DNA of 64,000 nt, from the NCBI RefSeq assembly GCF_003026215.1, contig NZ_PYOC01000005.1:1-64000 (forward strand). The letters run 5' to 3'. Position numbers and translations under genes: made by a program. Shown piece after piece: positions 28,144 to 37,142 of the stretch. The stretch comes from Photobacterium indicum (GTDB taxonomy: Bacteria; Pseudomonadota; Gammaproteobacteria; Enterobacterales; Vibrionaceae). Numbering within the stretch: position 1 is the first letter of the stretch; each line of letters opens with the position of its first letter. Below the pieces are notes generated by a model. The model saw only the letters and a program-made list of their open reading frames with translations. It was not told where the DNA came from and searched no databases.

Positions 28144-28409
28144 TATACCCAAGTTACCTCAAGGTGCTCGTTTCAGCGAGAATTTGTTGGACTCTAGGCA
28201 AGGCACTTATTTATAGACCTAGTCGTTCTACGTTGAAAATAAGTAACACCGCATAGAGCCCAACAAAACTCGCCCTTCGGGAGTGATTCAGCGTATCTAC
28301 TTCTGTGTCAAATGTGTTTGAAAGGGAATGCCATTCCTACACACATTTTCCTTGAATTAGATACGCTGAGAACACTCTGAATCCTGCATCTTGAGGTAGC
28401 TTGGGTATA
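28144..28409. repeat. 266-bp element with 20-bp terminal inverted repeats (MITE-like)
   Basis: The left end (28144-28163) and the complement of the right end (28390-28409) agree at 19 of 20 positions (TATACCCAAG-T/C-TACCTCAAG). The interior is also rich in nested inverted repeats, for example AGCGTATCTA near 28292 with TAGATACGCT near 28360, and has no gene. It fits a non-autonomous mobile or structured intergenic repeat. Short hairpins with the same TATACCCAAG core lie at 29085, 30750 and 60741. Confidence 0.8.
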
Positions 28410-28483
28410 TGCTTAATAGCGAGTCGCGTTGTTATGTAATTTTCAACACGCCCTAAAATTTAAATAAATAGATGGAAACATAA

Positions 28484-29104
28484 ATGGATACGATTTCGGA
28501 TAAGCGAACGTGTGCTTGGGCATTAAATCACCCTATCGAGCGTGAATATCATGATAAAGAGTGGGGTAAGCCTAATTTTGATGATCAGTACTTGTTTGAA
28601 TTTATCACTTTAGAAGGGGCGCAAGCTGGACTAAGTTGGTACACCATATTGAAGCGACGTGAGGCATACCGAGAAGCATTTAAGCATTATGATTTAAAAA
28701 CATTAATTGAAGTTAAACAATTAGCAGAAATCCATGACGATGAGTCCCATATTGATGACATTATTAGTAACTATGACGTCATTAAACACCGTAATAAGAT
28801 TCGCTCAGTATTTAGCAATGCAGAGGCAGCATTTGCATTACAACAAGAATACGGCAGTTTATCTGCGGCATTGTGGCAGTTTGTTAATGGTATCCCCGTA
28901 ATTAATACATGGACAAAACAAGAGCAAGTGCCAGCGATAACAGAGCAATCAAAAGCAATGAGCAAGTTCTTGAAGAAAAAAGGTTTTAAGTTTATTGGTG
29001 AGACTATATGTTATGCGCTGATGCAAGCGACTGGCATGGTTAACGATCATTTAGTTTCATGCGATTGTTACGAACCATCAAAGCATATGCCCAAGTCACT
29101 TTAA
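28484..29104 (+). CDS. tag: DNA-3-methyladenine glycosylase I
   Basis: Removes 3-methyladenine from alkylated DNA to start base-excision repair. The 206-aa length and motifs fit Tag: CAWALNHPIEREYHDKEWG near residue 11, LFEFITLEGAQAGLSWYTILKRRE, and a C-terminal NDHLVSCDCYE. The first Cys and His together with the C-terminal His and Cys would form the zinc site known in this family. The last codons (HMPKSL) lie inside a short inverted repeat related to the 28144 element, so the natural C-terminus may have been replaced. Confidence 0.93.
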   Translation: MDTISDKRTCAWALNHPIEREYHDKEWGKPNFDDQYLFEFITLEGAQAGLSWYTILKRREAYREAFKHYDLKTLIEVKQLAEIHDDESHIDDIISNYDVIKHRNKIRSVFSNAEAAFALQQEYGSLSAALWQFVNGIPVINTWTKQEQVPAITEQSKAMSKFLKKKGFKFIGETICYALMQATGMVNDHLVSCDCYEPSKHMPKSL

Positions 29105-29119
29105 GGTAACTTGGTATAT
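29085..29119. repeat. Short inverted repeat overlapping the end of tag
   Basis: ATATGCCCAAGTCACTTT and AAGGTAACTTGGTATAT form an imperfect hairpin. The arms resemble the termini of the 266-bp element at 28144. The stop codon of tag (29102-29104) is inside it, and it could also act as a transcript end. Confidence 0.6.
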
Positions 29120-29201
29120 CCTCAATGAGAAATAAAATTGTAAATCGGATATGATAAATATCTCTAGATCTTTTGTGTATAAGCAGTTTTGAGTTAAAAG
29201 T

Positions 29202-30143
29202 ATGTCTGATGTGCCACTAAAATTGATCCGTAAAGCCACATGGGTCGGATCGATAGCTAACGTTGCGTTAGCCTTGTTAAAAATTACTATAGGTAAGATT
29301 ACAGGTAGCCAAGCTTTGATTGCCGATGGCGTTCATAGTTTTTCTGACTTAGTAACAGACACCGCAATCTTAATCGGTTCAAGGTATTGGACTGCTCCGG
29401 CAGACAAAGAACACCCCTATGGGCATGGACGTTTTGAGACTCTAACTAATATTTTTATTGGTGTGATCCTAGCGATAGTTGGTATCGGCATAGGTTGGGA
29501 TTCAATTAACTCTATCGGAAACGAAGCAAAAACCAATCCAGGCCTGCTTGCCTTTGGTGCTGCGATTGCTTCTATTCTGGTTAAAGAAATACTGTACCGT
29601 TGGACAGTTATTCAAGCCAAGAAAATTAACAGCCGAGCCCTGCATGCCAACGCTTGGCATCACCGTTCGGATGCATTGAGCTCACTTCCTGTTGCTATTG
29701 CGGTTATTGCAAACTACTTTGTGCCTGATTTACATTATCTTGATCAAGTAGCCGCTTTATTAGTAACAGCAATGATTTTAAAAGCTGCTTTTGAAATCTT
29801 ATGGCCAGCGATTATGGAAATCACAGAAGCTGAAGCAGATAGTGATATTGAAAATAAAATTCAGCAATATGCAGCAGAGAACAGTGATATTCGTGAAGTT
29901 CATGCAATTAGAAGTCGCCGTACTGGTAGCAGCATTTTGCTTGATTTTCATTTATTGGTAGATCCGGAAATGAGCGTAGATAAGGCTCACGAAATCACGG
30001 AAGATTTTAAAAGCCATATTCTTGAACAGCTTGATGAAGTGGTTGATGTGATTATTCACATTGAACCGTATAACTGTGCTGAAAGGGTGGTTAACCCATG
30101 TTGCGGTGAAGATGAATGCCGTGATGAAAAGCCTAAAAATTAG
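29202..30143 (+). CDS. Cation diffusion facilitator (FieF/CzcD-type) metal efflux protein
   Basis: A 313-aa inner-membrane antiporter for divalent metals such as Zn, Fe, Co or Cd. The first metal site is in ADGVHSFSD (Asp 42 to Asp 50), the second in NAWHHRSDALSS, and HPYGHGRFET is the typical loop. A cytoplasmic domain follows (about 205-295). The C-terminus ends in a cysteine-rich PCCGEDEC tail, unusual compared with E. coli FieF, which may bind metal. It stands alone with a terminator behind it. The substrate metal cannot be fixed from sequence. Confidence 0.88.
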   Translation: MSDVPLKLIRKATWVGSIANVALALLKITIGKITGSQALIADGVHSFSDLVTDTAILIGSRYWTAPADKEHPYGHGRFETLTNIFIGVILAIVGIGIGWDSINSIGNEAKTNPGLLAFGAAIASILVKEILYRWTVIQAKKINSRALHANAWHHRSDALSSLPVAIAVIANYFVPDLHYLDQVAALLVTAMILKAAFEILWPAIMEITEAEADSDIENKIQQYAAENSDIREVHAIRSRRTGSSILLDFHLLVDPEMSVDKAHEITEDFKSHILEQLDEVVDVIIHIEPYNCAERVVNPCCGEDECRDEKPKN

Positions 30144-30178
30144 AATGTTAATGATTTAACTTTTATAGTGTATTGTGT

Positions 30179-30217
30179 AAAAAAGCCCATTTAGAGATAA
30201 CCTAGATGGGCTTTTTT
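30179..30217 (+). terminator. Terminator after the cation efflux gene
   Basis: AAAAAAGCCCAT pairs with ATGGGCTTTTTT, an A-run and T-run flanked hairpin 36 bases after the stop codon. Confidence 0.88.
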
Positions 30218-30361
30218 GCTATTTATGTTTTTATTATTGTACTTATTTATGATTTTCTCGTTTTTGATACGGCAAAAAGCGACAAGCTTTTATTACACTT
30301 CTCTATAATTAATATTGTTATTAAGCGTATATTCAAACGGTATGCGAGAGGGATGAATTTT

Positions 30362-30748
30362 ATGCCATTGATTAGAATAAAGTCGTTACCATTTGAGGGT
30401 GACGTTGATATTTCATTAGTAGTTTGTAATTTATCGCAAGCAGTAACTGATGCAACAGGCATTGAGAGCCATCATATTATGGTGTCGTGGGAATACTTAT
30501 TGAAAGGACATTACTCTCATGCAGGAAAAGTGGCAGAGGTTCAAGGAATCAATACGCATCCATTACTCGTTGATTTAATTGCCCCTAATTTCAATACTGA
30601 ACAACAAATTATGGCAATGTTGGAACTTATAGCTAATACGATTTCTGAGCATGTTCCCATTGCGAAAAACAATATCTTTATCAACTATACGCCCGCATAC
30701 AGTGATGGTGTTTATGATGAAGGTCATATCGTTGAATGGGACATGTAA
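30362..30748 (+). CDS. DUF1904 family protein, tautomerase-like
   Basis: A 128-aa protein beginning Met-Pro-Leu-Ile-Arg. A proline right after the initiator Met is the catalytic base of the tautomerase superfamily, and the sequence resembles DUF1904 proteins, distant relatives of that fold. The reading frame is open from 30206, but the upstream part overlaps the previous terminator and is not plausible; ATG 30362 has GAGAGG about 10 bases ahead and exposes Pro-2. Substrate unknown. A small hairpin follows at once. Confidence 0.72.
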   Translation: MPLIRIKSLPFEGDVDISLVVCNLSQAVTDATGIESHHIMVSWEYLLKGHYSHAGKVAEVQGINTHPLLVDLIAPNFNTEQQIMAMLELIANTISEHVPIAKNNIFINYTPAYSDGVYDEGHIVEWDM

Positions 30749-30749
30749 T

Positions 30750-30772
30750 TATACCCAGCTAGCTTGGGTATA
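30750..30772. repeat. 23-bp hairpin related to the 28144 element ends
   Basis: TATACCCAGCT-AGCTTGGGTATA (read with overlap) is a near-perfect palindrome that uses the same TATACCCA core as the 266-bp element. It lies between the stop of the DUF1904 gene and the convergent lplA, and may double as a transcript terminator. Confidence 0.65.
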
Positions 30773-30794
30773 ATTGTATTGATTGTCTTGAAAC

Positions 30795-31811
30795 CTACGA
30801 AATAGCAGTTGTAAGCCATACTTGTAGTTCAGCTAATTCTTTGGCATTTTCAGGGAAAGCCTCTGCGGTCTTGTTAATTATTTTGTTGAAGGTATTAATC
30901 TTATACGGTTGGTCGATAAGCGCCTCGGTTAAGGTTTCTAGCGGGGCAGGGGTAAGGCTATCTGTGAAGATTTTTGCTTTGACTATATGTGCCTTTTTTA
31001 TATCGAGATGTAATTCAATTCCCCCCCATGAAAAGCGTTCGCTTAATGTATGCATGAATTCTGGCGTGTTACCAAAATTCCATTGCCAGCTACTTTGATG
31101 TTCAAATTTTTCTGTAAAATTGGGCAGTTCAGGTAATGATTCTGGAGATATATATTCTGGTTCTACTCTTTTACCGTAATGGTGGAAGAAGGCATCTATT
31201 ATCGCGCCGCATACATTGTCATGGTTAATCTCAGGATTTATCTCGTTTAAATTAGTCACTCGAGAGCGAACTGATTTGATGCCTTTAGCTTTAAGCTTTT
31301 TAGGATCAGGGTTTAAATAATTGGCTAAGCGTCCTAAATAGGCATTCAGTAATAGTGTTCCATGGTGAAAACCTCTATCCATCGTTTCACGGTATGCAGA
31401 ACCAGAGAATTTCCGTTCCCCTTCGCTATCTTCAATAACCAGATCATTTCGTCCGGTTGATTTACCCTTTACATGCAATGTCTTCAACGCGTTTAATACA
31501 ATATTTGTAGACACTGTTTTATCATATTCTGGTTTACCAGCCATGAACGTAAAGTTGGTATTACCTAAGTCATGAAAAACGGCACCGCCACCGCTTTGAC
31601 GGCGAGCAAGTGTAATGCCATTTTGCTCCATCTTTCTTGTATTACATTCTTTCCATGGATTCTGAGCGCGCCCTATAACAACACTATCAGCATTTCGCCA
31701 TAGAAAGAGAACACGTTGCTTGTTGGACATAGACCGGAAGATACTGTCTTCAACGGCTAAGTTAAACCAAGGGTTTGTTGAAGTAGAAAGCAATACTCGA
31801 ATGGTTGACAT
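30795..31811 (-). CDS. lplA: Lipoate-protein ligase A
   Basis: Uses ATP to activate free lipoate and attaches it to the lipoyl domains of 2-oxoacid dehydrogenases and the glycine cleavage H protein. The 338-aa protein has the N-terminal [25 protein letters not shown], the [20 protein letters not shown] core and KFSGSAYRE, plus the C-terminal accessory domain of E. coli type LplA. The frame extends to a TTG at 31829, but ATG 31811 with AGGG upstream gives the family's usual MSTIRVLLS start. It is monocistronic and convergent with the DUF1904 gene. Confidence 0.94.
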   Translation of the reverse strand: MSTIRVLLSTSTNPWFNLAVEDSIFRSMSNKQRVLFLWRNADSVVIGRAQNPWKECNTRKMEQNGITLARRQSGGGAVFHDLGNTNFTFMAGKPEYDKTVSTNIVLNALKTLHVKGKSTGRNDLVIEDSEGERKFSGSAYRETMDRGFHHGTLLLNAYLGRLANYLNPDPKKLKAKGIKSVRSRVTNLNEINPEINHDNVCGAIIDAFFHHYGKRVEPEYISPESLPELPNFTEKFEHQSSWQWNFGNTPEFMHTLSERFSWGGIELHLDIKKAHIVKAKIFTDSLTPAPLETLTEALIDQPYKINTFNKIINKTAEAFPENAKELAELQVWLTTAIS

Positions 31812-31829
31812 AATAATAACCCTAACCAA

Positions 31830-33228
31830 ATTTGTATGATGATTATACTCATATCATTTGTAAATGCACATAGTTCTCATTTGGATGTAAGGCTGAGAAG
31901 TTGAATCAAGGGACTAGAAAGTAATCTAAGAAGTAGAAAGAAGGAAGTGAAAAAACCAAATCACATACTATATACACTGGAGGTATGTGATTTGGAAGAA
32001 GTTTTCAATACAGCGAGTATTAGAATTTTGATTTTCGAATCATTTATTGAGTATAGCGTACCACTATCAATGTGCTACAGGTATGGACAAAATTGAAACG
32101 TAAGATTGTCCATGTGATGCAGAATCATTAAGCGTTTGTAACTCTGCATGTAGTTAAGAGTTTCTATTTGTTGCTATTTATTGAGTTCTTATTGCGTGTA
32201 TCTTCGTAATTGAAGGTAAATATCATTGTTCTGTATTTTGTGATGCTGAAATCGTTGTTTGTGTACTAGGTGCATTTTTATCCATTGGATCAATAACATC
32301 ATAATAAAAGAAGTAACTAGCAAGCATAATCAGTGGGATGAACTTGAACCAAGGTTTCATGGTGTGGCCTAATCGAATGGATAACTAATGCTTATACAAT
32401 ATCAGGCTATGATTGGTGTGAAAAACGGCAATAATGCAAAGTTAGGTTGAATGAATAAAAAAGGTTATGTCTGAGCAAACTGTTGTTGGTCGTTCATACT
32501 TAATTTATGTGTGAAGAACTGCAATGGTTTACTCTCATGAATGAACAAGAATATATTCCATTATTACAAAAGCTTAATATGCTATCGCCTAGCCACGACT
32601 TCATCATTCCCTTGAAAGCAGCGAAACCTCTACCGAAGAAATGTCAGGATACTTCACAGAAGAGCCAGTACCGTCATAAATCCGAACGTCATGCTGCCAA
32701 TGTTTGATGATATCTTCAGATATCCAAATATCGAACCGACCACGTTACCTGAGAGCCTAGTTATACTCCCGATAGTTAGTTAAGGCGTAGGTATGCATCT
32801 TAAAATGATGGCGTTTGGCGTCATTGTGTTTGTAAGGCATGTGTTAAACAGCTAACCGGAATGAAAGGCTGGTTATGATAACTGAACTCAGTGCTAATGG
32901 AATAATTTAGCGTTATCTGAGTGATTCAACAAAGCCGGAAGTGTAGGAACCATATAGTAGCCGTTAATCAAGTTACGAAATTTGTTTTTGTCGCAAAGTA
33001 ATGCTGAAGGATAAATGCACTGATTTTCAGACATAGTCAGGCTAGAAGCGCGTAAAACTGCTCCTAAACAGATAAGTCTTCAGGGTTAGGGGGGCTGAGC
33101 TGTCCATTTTTTATCAACAACCAAAGTTTCTTTTATAAGACAACTCTTTTCCCTCTGCTAACTACACTGTTTTCTCATACGTATTAGAACTTCTGTATGG
33201 CACCAAAACAGACCCAGAGGATTCACTA
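31830..33228. other. 1.4-kb largely gene-poor region
   Basis: Apart from one small minus-strand ORF (32223-32360) nothing convincing is coded. A 66-codon plus-strand ORF at 32507-32707 has no ribosome site and no recognisable features. GATTCAACAAAGCC at 32924 resembles a string found near the ends of several insertion sequences and recurs as GACTCAACAAAGCC at 34218, on the far side of the fasciclin gene. The region could be the remains of old insertions. Confidence 0.45.
32223..32360 (-). CDS. Small hydrophobic protein, 45 aa
   Basis: A short minus-strand ORF starting MKPWFKFIPLIMLASYFFYY, then a polar tail DVIDPMDKNAPSTQTT. It has one likely membrane helix or uncleaved signal near the N-terminus and a Ser/Thr/Gln-rich C-terminus. 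AGG lies 7 bases before the ATG. No family is recognised. The amphipathic layout and sensible start make it more likely real than a chance ORF, but this is unproven. Confidence 0.45.
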   Translation of the reverse strand: MKPWFKFIPLIMLASYFFYYDVIDPMDKNAPSTQTTISASQNTEQ

Positions 33229-34185
33229 ATGAAAATACCCCAACGCTTTTTTGCTTATTTACTAAGTGCCTTATTCCTTTTTACCTTGTCCAGTTTGGCG
33301 GTAGCAGCCTATAAGAAAGGCGAGAAGATAAACCTGGTCGAGGTCGCGGCCACCAACGATGACTTCCAGACCCTGGTCATGGCGCTCCGGGCATCCGGCC
33401 TGACTGGCACTCTCGAAGGTAAGGGACCCTTTACTCTCCTGGCACCAACTGATGACGCTTTTGCAAAGCTCCCGGCCGGCACTCTGGCTGGCCTGCTCAA
33501 GCCAGAAAACAAAGAACAACTGCAGGCCGTGCTCAAATACCATATCCTGATCGGGGCTATCACCTCAGAAGAAGTCAGCAAGCTGAAACTGCCTGAAACC
33601 GTTCAGGGAGAAACAGTACAAATCGAAAACGGCGAGGATGGCGTGACAATCAACGGTGCTAAAGTCATTGCCAGTGATCTCAATGCCAGCAACGGGGTTA
33701 TCCATGTTATTGACACAGTCTTAATCCCCGTTACCTTGTCCAGTTTGGAGGTAGCATCTTATAAGAAAGGCGAGAAGATAAACCTGGTCGAGGTCGCGGC
33801 CACCAACGATGACTTCCAGACTCTGGTTATGGCGCTCCGGGCATCTGGCCTGACTGGCACTCTCGAAGGTAAGGGACCCTTTACTCTCCTAGCACCAACC
33901 GATGACGCTTTTGCAAAGCTTCCGGCCGGCACTCTGGCTGACCTGCTCAAGCCAGAAAACAAAGATCAACTGCAGGCCATGCTCAAATACCATATCCTGA
34001 TCGGGGCTTTCACCTCAGAAGAAATCAGCAAGCTGAAACTGCCTGAAACCGTTCAGGGAGGAACAGTACAAATCGGAAACGGCGAGGATGGCGTGGCAAT
34101 CAACGGTGCTAAAGTCATTGCCGGTGATCTCAATGCCAGCAACGGGGTTATCCATGTTATTGACACAGTCTTAATCCCCGAGTAA
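33229..34185 (+). CDS. Secreted protein with two tandem fasciclin domains
   Basis: A 318-aa protein: signal peptide (about 1-27, cleavage near AVA-A), then two nearly identical fasciclin (FAS1) domains at about 28-167 and 178-317. Each has the typical FTLLAPTDDAFAKLP, LKYHILIG and NGVIHVIDTVLIP. FAS1 domains mediate adhesion or matrix contacts; the exact role here is unknown. The gene is clearly richer in G and C than its AT-rich surroundings and uses different codons, which suggests transfer. AGAGGA precedes the ATG, and a terminator follows at 34267. Confidence 0.92.
   Translation: MKIPQRFFAYLLSALFLFTLSSLAVAAYKKGEKINLVEVAATNDDFQTLVMALRASGLTGTLEGKGPFTLLAPTDDAFAKLPAGTLAGLLKPENKEQLQAVLKYHILIGAITSEEVSKLKLPETVQGETVQIENGEDGVTINGAKVIASDLNASNGVIHVIDTVLIPVTLSSLEVASYKKGEKINLVEVAATNDDFQTLVMALRASGLTGTLEGKGPFTLLAPTDDAFAKLPAGTLADLLKPENKDQLQAMLKYHILIGAFTSEEISKLKLPETVQGGTVQIGNGEDGVAINGAKVIAGDLNASNGVIHVIDTVLIPE
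33281..34180 (+). repeat. Two 450-bp direct tandem repeats in the fasciclin gene
   Basis: Unit one is 33281-33730 and unit two is 33731-34180, an exact 450-base period with only scattered substitutions. Both begin TTACCTTGTCCAGTTTGG and end TTAATCCCCG. The unit begins inside the signal-peptide coding region, so the linker between domains is a mutated copy of the signal-peptide end (TLSSLAVAAYKK in copy one, TLSSLEVASYKK in copy two). Confidence 0.95.
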
Positions 34186-34266
34186 ATCATCAACCAGAAA
34201 CAAAAAAGTTTCGCTATGACTCAACAAAGCCGCGCATGCCGTAACAGCTTATTCAGACATAGCCAT

Positions 34267-34305
34267 AAAAAAGCCCTGATGAATATTCTTCATCAGGGCT
34301 TTTTT
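34267..34305. terminator. Bidirectional terminator after the fasciclin gene
   Basis: AAAAAAGCCCTGATGAA and its complement around a short loop, flanked by A- and T-runs. It lies between the fasciclin gene and the convergent small lipoprotein gene. Confidence 0.9.
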
Positions 34306-34329
34306 ATGTTTGGATCTTTGTTTTTTGTA

Positions 34330-34500
34330 TTAAAAACAGTTAGCAGAACCATTCAGCATGCAGTTAGCTTCTTCTTTACGTTGCTCAGCTCTTACTTTGC
34401 TTTCGAGATCATCCGGTGGTCTGTAATTTTCATTCGTTGTACAGCCTGCAAGTAGAACACTGACTAGCATTCCCGCAAGCATTGAGCATACTTTCTTCAT
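34330..34500 (-). CDS. Small lipoprotein, 56 aa
   Basis: Begins MKKVCSMLAGMLVSVLLAGC, a signal peptide with a lipobox (LLAGC), so Cys 20 should be lipidated. The short mature part is polar and charged and ends with two more cysteines that could form a disulfide. ATG 34500 has AGGA at a normal distance on the minus strand; the longer frame to 34521 is not needed. Function unknown; it resembles the many small lipoproteins of Vibrionaceae. Confidence 0.75.
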   Translation of the reverse strand: MKKVCSMLAGMLVSVLLAGCTTNENYRPPDDLESKVRAEQRKEEANCMLNGSANCF

Positions 34501-34673
34501 TATTCCATTCCTAAAGAGCAATTTATCGAGTTTCGTTGAGGGGCCATCATTATTTTTATATCAAGAGATTGATTTTATGTTTAATTCGCCCTGACGAGAA
34601 CAACCATAGCAGAGTTCCTCTGTAATGTTGAAAGATAAATAAGCACGAGTTATTTTCTGTTACACGCTGAATT

Positions 34674-35186
34674 TTATGCTTCCGCTATTTCTTTTGGGGT
34701 TTTAACGTAGTAACGGTAATAGCCTACTAAATTACTGGTAATAAAAAGTAACTCCAGTAGAACAGCAGTGGGGGAGCCAATAATAATGTTATGCACAATC
34801 CAACAACTGGTCGCGAGAATCATAAACTGACGCAACTGTTTATCTTCTTTAGAAAAGGCAGCGGCATTTTGAAAAAGAGACGCAGTGCAGCTGATTAGGC
34901 TAATAAATCCGGCATAAGTAAAATATGTAACAACAAGCGAGCTTATAGAGAATAGCACTACCATTTGTCTAGATGTCGTAAAAAGGCTTGTGATATATCG
35001 AACCGCCGCAAGAGCCATTAACCCTGCTGCTGTCCATTGTTCTAATAATGCAAAATGAATAGCAATTAAAATGACTGCAAAAACGAAGCATACAATGATT
35101 TTTTTTCTTTCTTTGAACTGAAAAGATAAAAGATCAAAAAAGGCTGCGAACCCAATAATTATCTGAGAAAGTAGAAAAGCAGTCAT
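34674..35186 (-). CDS. ygjV: YgjV-family inner membrane protein
   Basis: A 170-aa protein with about six hydrophobic segments and little polar sequence (MTAFLLSQIIIGFAAFFDLLSFQFKER at the start). It resembles the E. coli inner-membrane protein YgjV (Imp-YgjV family), whose function is not established. AGGA precedes the ATG. It lies 15 bases after the EamA gene and probably shares its transcript. Confidence 0.75.
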   Translation of the reverse strand: MTAFLLSQIIIGFAAFFDLLSFQFKERKKIIVCFVFAVILIAIHFALLEQWTAAGLMALAAVRYITSLFTTSRQMVVLFSISSLVVTYFTYAGFISLISCTASLFQNAAAFSKEDKQLRQFMILATSCWIVHNIIIGSPTAVLLELLFITSNLVGYYRYYVKTPKEIAEA

Positions 35187-35201
35187 TAAGATAAGTCCTA
35201 T

Positions 35202-36074
35202 TTATAATTCAGTTTGTAAAAGTTGTTTTTGCTTCTTTTTCTCAATACGAGCAAGCCATACCAGAGGCAATATGATCATTGCTGTTCCAATTAGCATTGC
35301 TAAATCAGGTACTTCATCAAACCACAATAAGCCCACACCAACAGCACCTAATAAGCCGCTATATTCCGCACTGGCAATTTTGTTACTCTCTGCCGATCGG
35401 TAGGCGATCACGCAGGTTGCCGCATAAACCAAAATAAATGCACTTGAGCCAGCAGCGGTTAATAACGGTGCCCAATCCCAAGGTTGCCCTTCCCACAAGG
35501 CTAAACCTAATGCAGCAGGCATACCCGCAAGGTTTGTTAACAATAATGTTTGAGCAACGGTTTGATGGGTTGGCAGTTTTCGAATTAATAAATTATTCGC
35601 AGCTAACGTAACGGCAACAACGAGTGCGGCCATTGCAGCCCAATTAAGTTCAGTTGGCCTTATAACCACTAAGACGCCAGCAAAGCCGAGCATACCTGCA
35701 GCAATAGAATGTTTAGTGAGCTTTTCACTAAAAAGCATCATCGCCATCGGTAACATGATTAACGGTGCGGCATAGAAAATGGCGTTTGCTGTCGCTAGCG
35801 GCAATGAATTAATGGCTATAACCATAAAAATGGCACCAAAAAGCCAAATGTGAGCCCGTAATGCGTGCCATTTCAGCCCATCAATAAAGCTCTTTTTCGA
35901 CGTAGATAAACAAAATGGCGTAAGAATCAAAACTGCAGTCAGCTGCCTAAAAAAGACAAACTGAAAAATAGCAGTATCGGCATCCAGTGTTTTAATTAAT
36001 GCGTCAGAAAAAACGGCAACCAAATTCCCGGCAATAAGCAATGTCATTGCAAGACCAACAGATATTTTAGGCAT
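35202..36074 (-). CDS. EamA/DMT-family transporter
   Basis: A protein of about 290 residues with ten predicted helices in two EamA repeats, as in drug/metabolite exporters such as RhaT/YdcZ relatives. Typical stretches are FFRQLTAVLILTPF and IAINSLPLATANAIFYAAPL. ATG 36074 is chosen since AGGAGT sits 6-10 bases upstream on the minus strand; the frame is open to 36098. It is divergent from a LysR regulator that may control it, a common arrangement. Substrate unknown. Confidence 0.85.
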   Translation of the reverse strand: MPKISVGLAMTLLIAGNLVAVFSDALIKTLDADTAIFQFVFFRQLTAVLILTPFCLSTSKKSFIDGLKWHALRAHIWLFGAIFMVIAINSLPLATANAIFYAAPLIMLPMAMMLFSEKLTKHSIAAGMLGFAGVLVVIRPTELNWAAMAALVVAVTLAANNLLIRKLPTHQTVAQTLLLTNLAGMPAALGLALWEGQPWDWAPLLTAAGSSAFILVYAATCVIAYRSAESNKIASAEYSGLLGAVGVGLLWFDEVPDLAMLIGTAMIILPLVWLARIEKKKQKQLLQTEL

Positions 36075-36248
36075 AACATGACTCCTTTTTTGGGGCATGG
36101 CGGATTAATGGAGAAACGGAAATAATGAATAAATGACTTTAAAATTTACGATTAACCGATAGATCACAGAAAGTGATTTTTGGAGGATAGAGAATCTTAA
36201 TGATGAAGTATAATGATATAAATTAACTTAGTATTAGTTGAGCTAATA

Positions 36249-37142
36249 ATGAAATTACCCCCGTTACGTGCTGTTCAATGCTTTGAATCTGTTGCGCGTT
36301 TTAATAGCTTTTCTAAAGCGGCTGAAGCATTAAATGTTACCCAAAGTGCGGTTAGCCATCAGGTTAAATTACTTGAAGAATATTTAGGTGAAGACCTCTT
36401 TATTCGTCAAGGGCGAAGGTTATCGTTAACTGTTATCGGTGAGCGTTATCAAGAGGAAATCAATTCTGCCCTCATCAGTATTTCGCACGCGAGTCAGAAA
36501 TTACGGGAAGGTGAGGATGGTAAAGTCCGTTTAGCGATTTATAGTACATTAGCAGTAAAGTGGTTGGTGCCTCGATTAGATAATTTACGACAATTGCACC
36601 CTGAAATTGATCTTACATTGAATATGGTGGCCGACGAGCCAGAATGTAGTGATCAAGTGGCTGATTGCTTTGTTACTGCTTACCCTCCTTCACGGAACTT
36701 TGTTAGTGAGTTTCTATATAAAGAGCAGCTATACCCATTTTGCAGCCCTAAACTATGGTATGAAATGCAAGGAAAGTCGTTACCCGAAGCATTGTGGGAG
36801 CAGCCTTTATTATCAGTACGTTCAATCTTTAAAGATGGCACTGAAAAGAAAGATTGGCGACTATGGTGTGAGCTTGGTGGGTTTGAGTTACCAGAAGATG
36901 TAAAAGTGATTCATTTTAGCCATATGATTTTGGCTGCTGAAGCGGCGAAGTACCATCAAGGAATCGCCTTTCTTAATGATTACTTTATGACAGATCAAGA
37001 TAGGCTACAGGATTTAATTAGAATTCCGATGCATGATTTACCAACCGGCGATAGTCTGTATTTTGTGTATAAAAAATCCCGAGCAAAACAACCAGAGATA
37101 AAAATACTAAGCCAGTGGCTAAAACAGCAATGCTATGAGTAA
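36249..37142 (+). CDS. LysR-type regulator, GcvA-like
   Basis: A 297-aa LysR protein: winged helix at the N-terminus (LRAVQCFESVARFNSFSKAA, NVTQSAVSHQVKLLEEYLG), then a substrate-binding domain. The 'PPLRAVQCFE' start is typical of the GcvA/AmpR subgroup. It is divergent from the EamA transporter with a 174-base gap, so it may regulate that gene and itself. The inducer is unknown. Confidence 0.88.
   Translation: MKLPPLRAVQCFESVARFNSFSKAAEALNVTQSAVSHQVKLLEEYLGEDLFIRQGRRLSLTVIGERYQEEINSALISISHASQKLREGEDGKVRLAIYSTLAVKWLVPRLDNLRQLHPEIDLTLNMVADEPECSDQVADCFVTAYPPSRNFVSEFLYKEQLYPFCSPKLWYEMQGKSLPEALWEQPLLSVRSIFKDGTEKKDWRLWCELGGFELPEDVKVIHFSHMILAAEAAKYHQGIAFLNDYFMTDQDRLQDLIRIPMHDLPTGDSLYFVYKKSRAKQPEIKILSQWLKQQCYE

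Noticed and set aside
30206..30361. N-terminal hydrophobic extension of the DUF1904 ORF.
   Set aside because: It overlaps the preceding terminator and would hide the Met-Pro start expected for a tautomerase-like protein.
32507..32707. A 66-codon plus-strand ORF in the gene-poor region.
   Set aside because: No ribosome site and no recognisable domains; likely chance.
33271..33962. Minus-strand ORFs inside the fasciclin gene.
   Set aside because: They are shadows of the GC-rich, duplicated coding strand and repeat themselves for the same reason.
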